Notes under the pieces: generated by a model
Databases searched by the model: none
Told to the model about the DNA's origin: nothing
The model's input: the letters and a program-made list of their open reading frames with translations, nothing else
Position numbers and translations under genes: made by a program
Origin: Nemertoderma westbladi
Taxonomy: Eukaryota; Xenacoelomorpha; Nemertodermatida; Nemertodermatidae
DNA length: 39,630 nucleotides
Direction: 5' to 3'
Assembly: GCA_032718475.1 (NCBI GenBank)
Contig: JAUCBJ010001737.1
Coordinates: 1 to 39,630, forward strand
In this document: positions 1-10,689 of the stretch, one piece after another
Layout: each line of letters starts with the position of its first letter
Position numbering within the stretch: position 1 is the first letter of the stretch

Positions 1-3000
1 TGAGACCTAATGGTTTTATGGTAGGCCTACGATTTATAAATCGTTAGATTTGATTTATAATATATATATACCCGTTTTAATGGGTTTTGTCTATGTTTGA
101 AATAAATGTTATTATTTCTGGGGTAATCACTACACAAAGCGGTGCGCTTTTAGTGAAGTGTTACTTATAGACACTAAAACAAATATTACTAATTTACCTA
201 AGTTACTTAATACTACAAATTACGTACAATTCGGGTTGAGATTACAATCTCTAAATAAACACAAAAATTTACAAAAACACAAATACGAATTTTTAGGGTA
301 ATTTTACAAGAAGTCTACAAACCAGCCTAACAAAGGGTTAGAAAACTGATTATTACAGCGGACAGGGTACTACGGTATTTGAAATAATAAGTAGTAGTAA
401 ATACACTGCGTTGTCCAGATAGGAAAATACCACCGCCTGACGACCTATAGCCGTATCGCTATAGGTTCTACGTTATGTATCACGGAGTGTTCCTACCTAG
501 AAGTTAATAGAGCTAATCGAATGTGCCTATCAACCACTTTACAACACAAATATAATGCCTACAATAATTACTTCGGAAAGTACGGTACACTAAACCCTAA
601 ATTAGGTACGAGTACTTGTATAACAAATAATCAGTAGTTAAATATACTTGAACAGCTAAAAGAACCACGGCATCTGCTGGAGTGACCGATGCACAAAATC
701 ACCAGTCTTTACCTACGCCGAGCAGCCCGTGTAGTACCGAGGTTAATTTAACTATAGCGGTATGTATAACAAACACAATTACTGTAGGAACAAACTTGGG
801 GACTTGAATGTTGCGAATAATCGCATAAACTCTGAATAATAAATATTACGCTACGCGTACAAACTACTCAAACAAAATACAGACCGAACACTGACAGACT
901 ACTATCAAGCCTAAACAAACTACGGTATATGCAGACTCCGAAATGATTAGGGAGTATGCGCTCTAACCCAGTAGTGCGACTTATTCTTTAGTCGGGGGTT
1001 TACCTTACAGCTTCGCTGCCCCTACTGCCTAATCGTACTTAATCGGACAGATGATCTACACACGCAGCAATCCGTTCAGACCTAATAACAGCCAGACAAC
1101 TATCCAGCCTACAAATTATCTAAATAAAATTATACGCTACCCGTACAGACTTACACAAACAAAGTACAGACTAAACGATGGCAGACTACTCTCAAGCCTA
1201 AATAAATTACAGGACATGCAGACTCCGAAATGATTAGGGAGTATGCGCTCTAACCCAGTAGTGCGACTTATTCTTTAGTTGGGGGTTTACCTTACAGCGT
1301 TGCTGCCCCTACTTCCTAACCGTACTTAATCGGACAAGTGCTCTACACACACTGCAATTCGTTCGGACTTAACAGCAATCAGACAACAGCTCAGCCTACA
1401 AATTGTCTGTACAATCTGATCAGGTTTACACGCCTTCTGTTCAATACTGGCCTACAAACAAATAAAACTGACAGAAATAGGCCTAAGTAAAATCCCAATA
1501 AAAACCAGGCGTCCCCGATTAATTATTAAGACCTACCGGCATATATAATCAAATCGAATAATACTGCTGTACTTATACGGAAGTAGGTACCGGTCCGGAT
1601 GATCAGGCAGTCAGGCCTACTGGTTACCGGTCGACCGGTACTTTCGACTTTATTGCTTACTGCAATAAAGAAGCTATATCCTTTAATGTTCGCGCTTTCA
1701 GACCTTTGGCAGTTTAACCCACCAAATTAAGATGTCTTCTAGATATTAAATCTGTTTTTTAGTCTATGACAAGTATTTGATTCACTACACTAGTCGAAAC
1801 CAATCCGTGCGCGACCATTCACCCGCTGGATATTCCCGGGAGATTGGGTTCGACGGTTTAATTTTTATTGCTATGTAAGCCTAATGTATTATTCGACTGA
1901 CAGTATTATATAATCTCTGACAATATTATTCACCTTCGGTAATATTAACAGTTCCTTTAGGACGTGGCGCTTTATCTATATAAACAGAGTTATGACTTAA
2001 ACTACTCACAACGATATGGCTTAATTATAATTCACATATATGGCGCATTCTTTAGGAATTGCTTCTTTAACAGACTCACTCATACACTATGCTGAACAAT
2101 ACTGCACACTAATCTGCCAATCTTCACTGATTTTAGTCACATATAAAAGGAACACAGGCTGACTCATGTAGGGTCTATCAAATAACATTAGATTCACTTC
2201 AAACCACTTTAACATAAGTCACAATCGTTATTGGTAACCTTTCTCTCTTACCTTCGGTATATCAAGAATATTGGGTTGCGGGGTTATTTATCGTTATTCC
2301 AAATATAATAATTCATCAACCATATTATGAAGAACTGACAGTAAATAGCAGTATAAAACAACAACTGAACAGTTAGGTAGACACCGGTATGTCAGCAGGT
2401 AGTCGTTTGTTTGTTAAAGGATATATGCCCTTTATAATTAAACCTACTAGTGTAAGACTAAAAAGCAGTACAGCACAAAATACTTCCAAGCCGTTCTTTC
2501 TTTGGCTCAAGACTGAATGTAAACACTGCACATAGGCATTGCGTCATTTCTCGGAAATTTTCTGTACAAGGAGCCACAAAAACGCTCTCATTGGCTGACT
2601 GAACTGAGAGACGCCGTAGAACAAAGGAAATCAACACGTATGAATGTCAGCTGTTAACCGTAGTCATAGTAACTACTGTTCAAGAGTAGCTATCACCCTT
2701 TTGCGTCACGAATTGCCATAGAATCATAAAAATATGCCTTTCACAGTACACATACGGAGGAAATAGGTCTTAGATCCTCTAAAAACACCGATACAGCAAT
2801 AATACGGTCTCTTACACTTATTAAATCAACTACAGAGTATTTTAATGTAAAAGATAATAAAAGTAACGGGGCAATTCAGCAAAGGCTTTTACAGATCGTT
2901 TGTGATTGATTTAGATGTATTCAGTTGAGATTTCATTTAGATATCTTTTAGATTTATTGATCTGGGACTGGATAATTGATTTGAGATTGATTGATTTGAT

Positions 3001-3230
3001 ATATTAAGTAATTTGCAATTGATTGATAGGAAGGAAGTTGACTTCACATTTCCACAAATGGAACTAATGACCCCCGAGATTTAAATTCCCCGGGACGTGT
3101 AGGCCTATTCTCTATCCTCACACTATACTAGACTCACGAATTGATACCTGGGATTGGTTAATGAACAATACTTTCATTGGATGTTTAAAGGGGTGGTTAG
3201 TGTAAGGATCTTTTAATAAATATATAATAA
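1..3230. other. AT-rich region without a supported gene
   Basis: No open frame here looks like protein on either strand. The 60-codon frame at 1051-1233 lies in repeat sequence and has no family features. Visible items are a 287-bp tandem duplication (listed separately), a 9-bp-stem hairpin at 443-466 and a perfect 16-bp palindrome around ACCGGTCGACCGGT at 1625-1640. A stretch near 2590-2610 (CTCATTGGCTG) contains an ATTGG box and could be promoter-like, but nothing else supports that. Confidence 0.5.
844..1417. repeat. 287-bp tandem duplication, two copies
   Basis: The block containing GCAGACTCCGAAATGATT at 931 recurs at 1218, and CGTACTTAATCGGACA at 1034 recurs at 1321. Both give a shift of 287 bases. 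Similarity starts near 844 and ends near 1417. The copies differ by scattered substitutions, so the duplication is not very recent. No coding frame is shared between them. Confidence 0.75.
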
Positions 3231-3245
3231 TCAAATAGGTTCAGT
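3221..3245 (+). promoter_or_regulatory. possible core promoter (TATA box and TCAGT initiator)
   Basis: TATATAATAA at 3221-3230 is followed by TCAGT at 3241-3245, just ahead of the first exon I can see of the large plus-strand gene. The TATA-to-initiator spacing of about 22 bases is a little short. Alternatively this stretch is the end of an intron, with an acceptor at 3238 (ATAG|G) or 3268 (CCCAG|A). In that case the gene has further exons upstream of the window. Confidence 0.2.
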
Positions 3246-3272
3246 GGAGAGACCCAACAATCTCCCAGACCA

Positions 3273-3372
3273 ATGAAGCGGGCGTCTATAAAGGCTTCTC
3301 CACCAGTAATGCGGCGACCAAGTTCATCTCTCTCGGAAAACCTTCCAAAACATGATAACGTGTCGGATACAG
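3273..3372 (+). CDS. exon 1 (visible part) of an unrecognised Ser/Pro-rich basic protein
   Basis: The frame is open from 3231, just after a TAA at 3228-3230, to the splice donor at 3373. It contains an ATG at 3273 whose context is weak (C at -3). The peptide is basic and rich in Ser and Pro, beginning MKRASIKASPP and ending LPKHDNVSDT. The exon ends with one base of a codon (G), and the donor is the perfect consensus CAG|GTAAGT. The next exon I find, at 16523, starts with two bases (AT), which completes a GAT (Asp) codon. Composition matches the two downstream exons. Joined, the three exons give 801 bases, or 266 residues plus stop. If coding continues upstream of 3273, the true start is elsewhere. 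Beyond this donor, reading on would meet a stop within the next repeat unit, so only this first donor gives a productive protein. I do not recognise the family. Confidence 0.55.
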
Positions 3373-6300
3373 GTAAGTTTCATAAACGGACCGAAACATG
3401 ATAACGTGTCGGATACAGGTAAGTTTCATAAACCTACCGAAACATGATAACGTGTCGGTACAGGTTTCGTAAACGGACCGAAACATGATAATGTGTCGGA
3501 TACAGGTAAGTTTCATAAACGGACCGAAACATGATAACGTGTCGGATACAGGTAAGTTTCATAAACCTACCGAAACATGATAACGTGTCGGATACAGGTA
3601 AGTTTCATAAACCTACCGAAACATGATAATGTGTCGGTACAGGTTTCGTAAACGGACCGAAACATGATAATGTGTCGGATACAGGTAAGTTTCATAAACG
3701 GACCGAAACATGATAACGTGTCGGATACAGGTTTCGTAAACGGACCGAAACATGATAATGTGTCGGATACAGGTAAGTTTCATAAACGGACCGAAACATG
3801 ATAACGTGTCGGATACAGGTAAGTTTCATAAACCTACCGAAACATGATAATGTGTCGGATACAGGTAAGTTACATAAACGGACCGAAACATGATAAGGTG
3901 TCGGATACAGGTAAGTTTCATAAACGGACCGAAACATGATAAGGTGTCGGATACAGGTAAGTTTCATAAACGGACCGAAACATGATAACGTGTCGGATAC
4001 AGGTAAGTTTCATAAACCTACCGAAACATGATAATGTGTCGGATACAGGTAAGTTACATAAACGGACCGAAACATGATAACCTGTCGGATACAGGTAAGT
4101 TTCATAAACCTACCGAAACATGATAACGTGTCGGATACAGGTAAGTTTCATAAACCTACCGAAACATGATAAAGTGTCGGATACAGGTAAGTTTCATAAA
4201 CGGACCGAAACATGATAACGTGTCGGATACAGGTAAGTTTCATAAACCTACCGAAACATGATAACGTGTCGGATACAGGTAAGTTTCATAAACGGACCGA
4301 AACATGATAATGTGTCGGATACAGGTAAGTTTCATAAACGGACCGAAACATGATAACTTGTCGGATACAGGTAAGTTTCATAAACGGACCGAAACATGAT
4401 AACGTGTCGGATACAGGTAAGTTTCATAAACGGACCGAAACATGATAACGTGTCGGATACAGGTAAGTTTCATAAACCTACCGAAACATGATAACGTGTC
4501 GGATACAGGTAAGTTTCATAAACGGACCGAAACATGATAACTTGTCGGATACAGGTAAGTTTCATAAACGGACCGAAACATGATAACGTGTCGGATACAG
4601 GTAAGTTTCATAAACGGACCGAAACATGATAACGTGTCGGATACAGGTAAGTTTCATAAACGGACCGAAACATGATAACTTGTCGGATACAGGTAAGTTT
4701 CATAAACGGACCGAAACATGATAACGTGTCGGATACAGGTAAGTTTCATAAACGGACCGAAACATGATAACGTGTCGGATACAGGTAAGTTTCATAAACG
4801 GACCGAAACATGATAACTTGTCGGATACAGGTAAGTTTCATAAACGGACCGAAACATGATAACGTGTCGGTACAGGTTTCATAAACGGACCGAAACATGA
4901 TAACGTGTCGGATACAGGTAAGTTTCATAAACGGACCGAAACATGATAACTTGTCGGATACAGGTAAGTTTCATAAACGGACCGAAACATGATAACGTGT
5001 CGGTACAGGTTTCATAAACGGACCGAAACATGATAACGTGTCGGATACAGGTTTCATAAACGGACCGAAACATGATAACGTGTCGGTACAGGTTTCATAA
5101 ACGGACCGAAACATGATAACGTGTCGGATACAGGTTTCCTAAACGGACCGAAACATGATAATGTGTCGGATACAGGTAAGTTTCATAAACGGACCGAAAC
5201 ATGATAACGTGTCGGATACAGGTAAGTTTCATAAACCTACCGAAACATGATAATGTGTCGGATACAGGTAAGTTACATAAACGGACCGAAACATGATAAG
5301 GTGTCGGATACAGGTAAGTTTCATAAACGGACCGAAACATGATAAGGTGTCGGATACAGGTAAGTTTCATAAACGGACCGAAACATGATAACGTGTCGGA
5401 TACAGGTAAGTTTCATAAACCTACCGAAACATGATAATGTGTCGGATACAGGTAAGTTACATAAACGGACCGAAACATGATAACCTGTCGGATACAGGTA
5501 AGTTTCATAAACCTACCGAAACATGATAACGTGTCGGATACAGGTAAGTTTCATAAACCTACCGAAACATGATAAAGTGTCGGATACAGGTAAGTTTCAT
5601 AAACGGACCGAAACATGATAACGTGTCGGATACAGGTAAGTTTCATAAACCTACCGAAACATGATAACGTGTCGGATACAGGTAAGTTTCATAAACGGAC
5701 CGAAACATGATAACGTGTCGGATACAGGTAAGTTTCATAAATGGACCGAAACATGATAACTTGTCGGATACAGGTAAGTTTCATAAACGGACCGAAACAT
5801 GATAACGTGTCGGATACAGGTAAGTTTCATAAACGGACCGAAACATGATAACGTGTCGGATACAGGTAAGTTTCATAAACCTACCGAAACATGATAACGT
5901 GTCGGATACAGGTAAGTTTCATAAACGGACCGAAACATGATAACTTGTCGGATACAGGTAAGTTTCATAAACGGACCGAAACATGATAACGTGTCGGATA
6001 CAGGTAAGTTTCATAAACGGACCGAAACATGATAACGTGTCGGATACAGGTAAGTTTCATAAACGGACCGAAACATGATAACTTGTCGGATACAGGTAAG
6101 TTTCATAAACGGACCGAAACATGATAACGTGTCGGATACAGGTAAGTTTCATAAACGGACCGAAACATGATAACGTGTCGGATACAGGTAAGTTTCATAA
6201 ACGGACCGAAACATGATAACTTGTCGGATACAGGTAAGTTTCATAAACGGACCGAAACATGATAACGTGTCGGTACAGGTTTCATAAACGGACCGAAACA

Positions 6301-6602
6301 TGATAACGTGTCGGATACAGGTAAGTTTCATAAACGGACCGAAACATGATAACTTGTCGGATACAGGTAAGTTTCATAAACGGACCGAAACATGATAACG
6401 TGTCGGTACAGGTTTCATAAACGGACCGAAACATGATAACGTGTCGGATACAGGTTTCATAAACGGACCGAAACATGATAACGTGTCGGTACAGGTTTCA
6501 TAAACGGACCGAAACATGATAACGTGTCGGTTACAGGTTTCCTAAACGGACCGAAACATGATAACGTGTCGGATACAGGTAAGTTTCATAAACCCGCCGA
6601 AA
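3345..6602 (+). repeat. 46-bp minisatellite, about 70 units, carrying a splice donor in most units
   Basis: The unit reads roughly CCGAAACATGATAACGTGTC then GGATACAGGTAAGTTTCATAAACGGA (46 bases). Variable sites are AACGTG, AATGTG, AACTTG, AAGGTG or AACCTG in the middle, and GGACCG or CTACCG at the join. About a dozen shortened units (41-42 bases) lack TAAG, and sometimes AT, so they lose the donor. The first unit overlaps the end of exon 1: its first 28 bases are coding and the rest is intron start. The array is therefore an amplified exon-intron boundary. The last clear unit ends near 6602. The minus-strand open frames inside it are repeat artefacts. Confidence 0.95.
3692..6476. repeat. higher-order duplication, 1403-bp period, inside the 46-bp array
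   Basis: The pattern of unit variants at 3692-3967 recurs at 5095-5370, and those at 4746-4928 and 4879-5073 recur at 6149-6331 and 6282-6476. The shift is 1403 bases in each case. Only a few differences are seen, such as AAACGG versus AAATGG near 5738. A block of about 30 units was duplicated as a whole. Confidence 0.85.
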
Positions 6603-6976
6603 CATACCGAATACCGGTACTTAAGTTAACACTTGGGCGTAAAATTGGGCCAACGTAGATGGGTGGTGGCTGCAGTAGCCGCAAGTAAGACAAAAAATTA
6701 TTTAGTTCGGGGCGTATGCACCAGATTATATTAGACATGAACTAATTGGATCATGATATTAGGGCGAATTCGAACTATAGCTAACACAGACTAATTGTTG
6801 TATGAACCATTGTAGCACATTGTAACCTTAATACAATCAGTAATAGTCGTTCTAATCTAGATTATAGTAGATTGAGGTAACCTGCCTGACAGAATGGGCG
6901 GGCCTAATAACGCCCTCTTGAAATTAACTCCCCAGTTATCTCAGCCTAGGCTGAGAACACTCCCTTTAGGTACACT
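6603..6976. other. unique intronic sequence between two arrays
   Basis: This short stretch separates the 46-bp and 24-bp arrays. I see no open frame, RNA gene or repeat in it. In the gene model it is part of the first intron. Confidence 0.5.
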
Positions 6977-6997
6977 CTATTTACGGTAAGTATCTTG
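6977..6997 (-). repeat. copy of the last codons of the HIG1-domain gene at the array edge
   Basis: Twenty-one bases starting CTATTTACGGTAAG are identical to 9495-9515, which encode the final residues (QDTYRK) and TAG stop of the HIG1-domain gene on the minus strand. Directly after it the 24-bp array begins. The same junction occurs again at 8085-8105. Confidence 0.75.
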
Positions 6998-8029
6998 TGG
7001 AAGTCGTAGCTTGGAACCTTGAGGAAGTCGTAGCAGGGGACATTTTGGAAGTCGTAGCGGGGAACCATTTGGAATTCTTAGCTGAGAACCATAAGGAAGT
7101 CTTATAAAGGGGCCACGTGGAAGTCGTAGCCAGGGATAAGTGAAAGTCGTAGCGGGGAACCTTGTGGAAGTCGTAGCTGGGCATGGAAGTCGTAGCTGGG
7201 GACAATGGGGAAGTCGTAGCTAAGAATCATAAGGAAGTCGTTGCAGGGGACCATGTGGAAGTCGTAGCTGGAGACCTAGTGAAAGTCGTAGCTGGGGATC
7301 ATGTGGAAGTCGTAGCTGGGGAGGGGATCATGTGGAAGTCGTAGCTGGGGAGGGGATCATGTGGAAGTCGTAGCTGGGGATCATGTGGAAGTCGTAGCTG
7401 AGAACCATAAGGAAGTCGTAGCAGGGGACCATGTGGAAGACGTAGCTGGGGAGGGGATCATGTGGAAGTCGTAGCTGGGGAGGGGATCATGTGGAAGTCG
7501 TAGCTGGGGAGGGGATCATGTGGAAGTCGTAGCTGGGGAGGGGATCATGTGGAAGTCGTAGCTGGGGATCATGTGGAAGTCGTAGCTGAGAACCATAAGG
7601 AAGTCGTAGCTGGGGACCATGTGGAAGACGTAGCTGGAGACCTAGTGAAAGGCGTAGCGGGAACCTTGGGGAAGTCGTAGCTGGGGATCATGTGGAAGTC
7701 GTAGCTGGGGATCATGTGGAAGTCGTAGCTGGGGAGGGGATCATGTGGAAGTCGTAGCTGGGGAGGGGATCATGTGGAAGTCGTAGCTGGGGATCATGTG
7801 AAAGTCGTAGCTGGGGATCATGTGGAAGTCGTAGCTGAGAACCATAAGGAAGTCGTAGCAGGGGACCATGTGGAAGACGTAGCTGGAGACCTAGTGAAAG
7901 TCGTAGCGGGAACCTTGTGAAAGTCGTAGCGGGAACCTTGGGGAAGTCGTAGCTGGGGATCATGTGGAAGTCGTAGCTGGGGATCATGTGGAAGTCGTAG
8001 CTGGGGACAATGGGGAAGTTGGAAGTTGT
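6998..8029 (+). repeat. 24-bp minisatellite, first block
   Basis: The unit is about GAAGTCGTAGCTGGGGATCATGTG split as GAAGTCGTAGCTGGGG plus ATCATGTG (24 bases). A 29-base variant with an extra GAGGGG is common at 7320-7560, and others read GAACCATAAG or GACCTAGTG. Because 24 is a multiple of three, long open frames appear on both strands without being genes. Confidence 0.93.
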
Positions 8030-8105
8030 ACAGATTAGTAAATTAATAATTATGTATAAATAATTACAGAAATAAGAATAACATCTATTTACGGTAAGTA
8101 TCTTG
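8030..8105 (-). repeat. captured 3' end of the HIG1-domain gene inside the array
   Basis: Bases 8030-8079 match 9399-9448 (50 bases, one clear mismatch), which lie just downstream of the HIG1-domain gene on its strand. Bases 8085-8105 match 9495-9515, the gene's last codons and stop. The 46 bases between these segments at the gene itself (9449-9494) are reduced to five here. The copy is embedded between two blocks of the 24-bp minisatellite. Confidence 0.8.
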
Positions 8106-8806
8106 TGGAAGTCGTAGCAGGGGACCATGTGACCACTAAGAGAGAGTGGTAGCGGGGAACCTCGTGGAAGTCGTAGCTGGGGATCATGTGGAAGTCGTAG
8201 CCAGGGATCATGTGGAAGTCGTACCTGGAGACCTAGTAAAAGTCGTAGCGGGGAACCTTGTGGAAGTCGTAGCAGGATACCATGTTGAAGTCGTAACTGG
8301 AGACCTAGAGAAAGTCGTAGCGGGGAACCTTGTGGAAGTCGTAGCTGGGGATCATGTGGAAGTCGTAACTGGAGACCTAGAGAAAGTCGTAGCGGGGAAC
8401 CTTGTGGAAGTCGTAGCTGGGGATCATGTGGAAGTCGTAACTGGAGACCTAGTAAAAGTCGTAGCGGGGAACCTTGTGGAAGTCGTAGCTGGGGATCATG
8501 TGGAAGTCGTAACTGGAGACCTAGAGAAAGTCGTAGCGGGGAACCTTGTGGAAGTCGTAGCTGGGGATCATGTGGAAGTCGTAACTGGAGACCTAGTTAA
8601 AGTCGTAGCGGGGAACCTTGTGGAAGTCGTAGCTGGGGATCATGTGGAAGTCGTAACTGGAGACCTAGTAAAAGTCGTAGCGGGGAACCTTGTGGAAGTC
8701 GTAGCTGGGGACAATGGGGAAGTTGTAGCTGAGAACCATAAGGAAGTCGTAGCCAGGGATCATGTGGAAGTCGTAGTAGCAGGGAACCTTGTGGAAGTTG
8801 AAAAAG
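8106..8806 (+). repeat. 24-bp minisatellite, second block
   Basis: This has the same unit as the first block but a more regular 48-base super-unit. An element GGGAACCTTGTG alternates with GGGGATCATGTG and GGAGACCTAGTA or AGAG. A 238-codon frame is open on the plus strand (8146-8862) with the repeated peptide VVAGNLVE/VVAGDHVE. I regard it as an artefact of a unit length divisible by three, since it has no flanking gene features. Confidence 0.92.
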
Positions 8807-9494
8807 AATCACTCACTTATATCAATGGATCAAAATTAATTCTCATTTGCTGCCTTGTTTAGATTTTTAGAGACCTTCGCTCGTGCTGTGCTACATCCTG
8901 CCATATTATGTAAAAAGTGCAAAAAAACTAACTCGTAATACAAATTCTGTCAAATTTATTTTTGACAAATTATAATAACAGTTATTTTCGTTCAAATACC
9001 GTTTCGTCAAACTATAGTATCTCCGACATGCTTATGTTATATTTGATTTTTTGAGATCATTGACATTTTTTTTGGTGCACTGCTCTTTTATACATACAAA
9101 TAGAATAGTTTTTCTAGTAGCTTCAATCCACGCCGAAATAGAGCATACTGCAAAAATTTTATGACTAGTTAACTTGACTTCGGCATACTTAAAAATAAAT
9201 CTTGTTTTTCTGATTTCTCATTAATCACAAAATGTGACTTACTATAGTTTGACTTGGGATTTTATAATTAAATTATTATATATTATTCAATTCAATACGA
9301 TATGGCCGAAACCTTCTAATTAATAACAGACCCCCTATTGATATTGAAATTTAAATGTATTCGTACCTGACTTCCTGAGGTTCAAATCTGCAATCCATAC
9401 AGATTAGTAAATGAATAATTATGTATAAATAATTACAGAAATAAGAATTAACACACTGGTAAACAATTAATAAATATTGATTCGCGTTTGAGTT
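8807..9494. other. 3' flank of the HIG1-domain gene
   Basis: AT-rich sequence downstream of the gene on its strand. It should hold the 3' UTR, but I find no convincing poly(A) signal close to the stop. A TTTATT at 8956 gives AATAAA on the minus strand about 540 bases away. A run of eight T at 9066-9073 is the only poly(A)-like tract on the gene's strand. Confidence 0.4.
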
Positions 9495-9911
9495 CTATTT
9501 ACGGTAAGTATCTTGATAGTATTTATAACATATAACTCCACCTAAACCAACAATAAAAAATCCCTGAGCTAAGACTCGAGTAGTAGTTAAGTAAAGATGA
9601 CCCGGTACCACATGTGGTGCTGTTTGCCACTTGTACAGTCTATATCCCAGTATAGCAGAGGTACCACCCACCACCGCCCACAGTGTGGGATCTCGTGAAA
9701 CCGTCCTTCCCCCCGATCTCTGAGATTCCAAGGTCGCTATAATTTCATCGCGTCTTTCCGGACTTATATCGTCAGCATGGTACGTGTGATGGTCGTGTTT
9801 TTGATGGTCGAGTTTTCGTTTTACATAATTTTCGTATTTTTCATCACCCATAAGTTTTCTCCTTTGAATCTCTTGGGCTTCCCTTTCTGGGTTTCTTTTC
9901 TCGTCCACCAT
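9495..9911 (-). CDS. HIG1-domain mitochondrial inner-membrane protein
   Basis: The predicted protein has 138 residues. Residues 1-65 are highly charged and His-rich (KLDHQKHDHHTYH). Two membrane segments follow, at about 75-93 (LWAVVGGTSAILGYRLYKW) and 116-131, joined by a loop with the HIG1 signature RVLAQGF (112-118), including the conserved R-x3-Q. In order and spacing this fits the HIG1 family. These are small proteins of the mitochondrial inner membrane that assist assembly or stability of respiratory complexes III and IV. The long charged N-terminus is more than the usual short HIGD1 proteins have. I start at ATG 9911. The frame is open further, but the sequence just before (CTGATTCCAG, then CAGTATG) looks like a splice acceptor, so a 5' UTR intron or an upstream coding exon is possible. 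The gene lies inside the first intron of the plus-strand gene, on the opposite strand. Its 3' end has been copied into the neighbouring minisatellite. Confidence 0.82.
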   Translation of the reverse strand: MVDEKRNPEREAQEIQRRKLMGDEKYENYVKRKLDHQKHDHHTYHADDISPERRDEIIATLESQRSGGRTVSRDPTLWAVVGGTSAILGYRLYKWQTAPHVVPGHLYLTTTRVLAQGFFIVGLGGVICYKYYQDTYRK

Positions 9912-10263
9912 ACTGCTGGAATCAGACAATCAGACTGCTCAATCAATCAAAATTCAAGAAATATTGTAATGTCAAGGACTACTGAAGCAAGGACTGGCAC
10001 ATGGTAAATCCAGACTTCGCTAGTGAAGGGTTTAGGGCTTAGGCCTATGTTAGGTTGTTTATGTTGTTTCATCCCAGCATCCTGGCTGCCTGGGGTTAAA
10101 AATTCTGGAGAATCTATTTTTGGTACCGGTATAGTTTTACAATTACATGTTGCTTTCATGTATTGTTTTCAATATTTTAATATTTCTTAATAATAATGTG
10201 ACTTACCGGTACCGGTACTGTATAGGCCTGTAGGCTGATACTAGGCCTATAGGCCTAGGCCTA
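9912..10263. other. upstream flank of the HIG1-domain gene
   Basis: This should contain the promoter or 5' UTR of the minus-strand gene. No TATA box or other clear element stands out. From 10204 to 10263 it is a dense cluster of ACCGGTACCGGT and TAGGCCTA palindromes. Confidence 0.4.
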
Positions 10264-10378
10264 TACCGTAATTCGGGGTGACTTGATACAGTTTTTGCCT
10301 TTAACTGTGAATATCTTCTGAAGTTTTTATCCTACACATATGGAATAAAAAGAAAATTTTATAGTCGGAATGAGTACT

Positions 10379-10425
10379 ACACCACTAGACTAAAGCACTA
10401 TTTCAGGTGCTTAGTCTAGTGGTGT
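10379..10425. repeat. 19-bp stem hairpin
   Basis: ACACCACTAGACTAAAGCAC (10379-10398) pairs with GTGCTTAGTCTAGTGGTGT (10407-10425) across an eight-base loop, with one bulged A. It lies within the inverted-repeat transposon and could form a strong hairpin in RNA or single-stranded DNA. Confidence 0.85.
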
Positions 10426-10689
10426 TTTTTTCGTAAAAACCAGCTGTATCAAGTCACCCCACATAACGGGGTGACTTGATACACAAGCAAATTTTCCGCA
10501 ATAATACCACTCTGTGAATGAGTTTGGATCATGTTGTAGGCTGTGGGGGTGACTTGACTTGATACATCTTGGAAATTTTAAAAAAAGAACGAAGTCCCCA
10601 CCTAACGGGGATATACAATTATGGCTAAAATTAAAAAGAACTCCATTTTTTATGGCAAAATATTTCATATTTAACAAGATAAATTGCAC

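Noticed and set aside
1051-1233. 60-codon frame at the left side
   Set aside because: It lies in the 287-bp tandem duplication, and the duplicate copy does not preserve the frame.
3286-6476. Minus-strand frames in the 46-bp array (peptide MKLTCIRHVIMFRSVYET)
   Set aside because: They are translations of repeat units whose length is not a multiple of three. They break up regularly and have no unique sequence.
6977-6997. ACGGTAAGT at the start of the 24-bp array as a real splice donor
   Set aside because: The same bases are the end of the HIG1-domain coding sequence on the other strand, and no plus-strand open frame leads into it.
8146-8862. 238-codon plus-strand frame with the repeated peptide VVAGDHVE
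   Set aside because: It runs entirely within the 24-bp minisatellite. A unit length divisible by three keeps any stop-free frame open on both strands, and there are no splice sites, signal peptide or unique flanking coding sequence.
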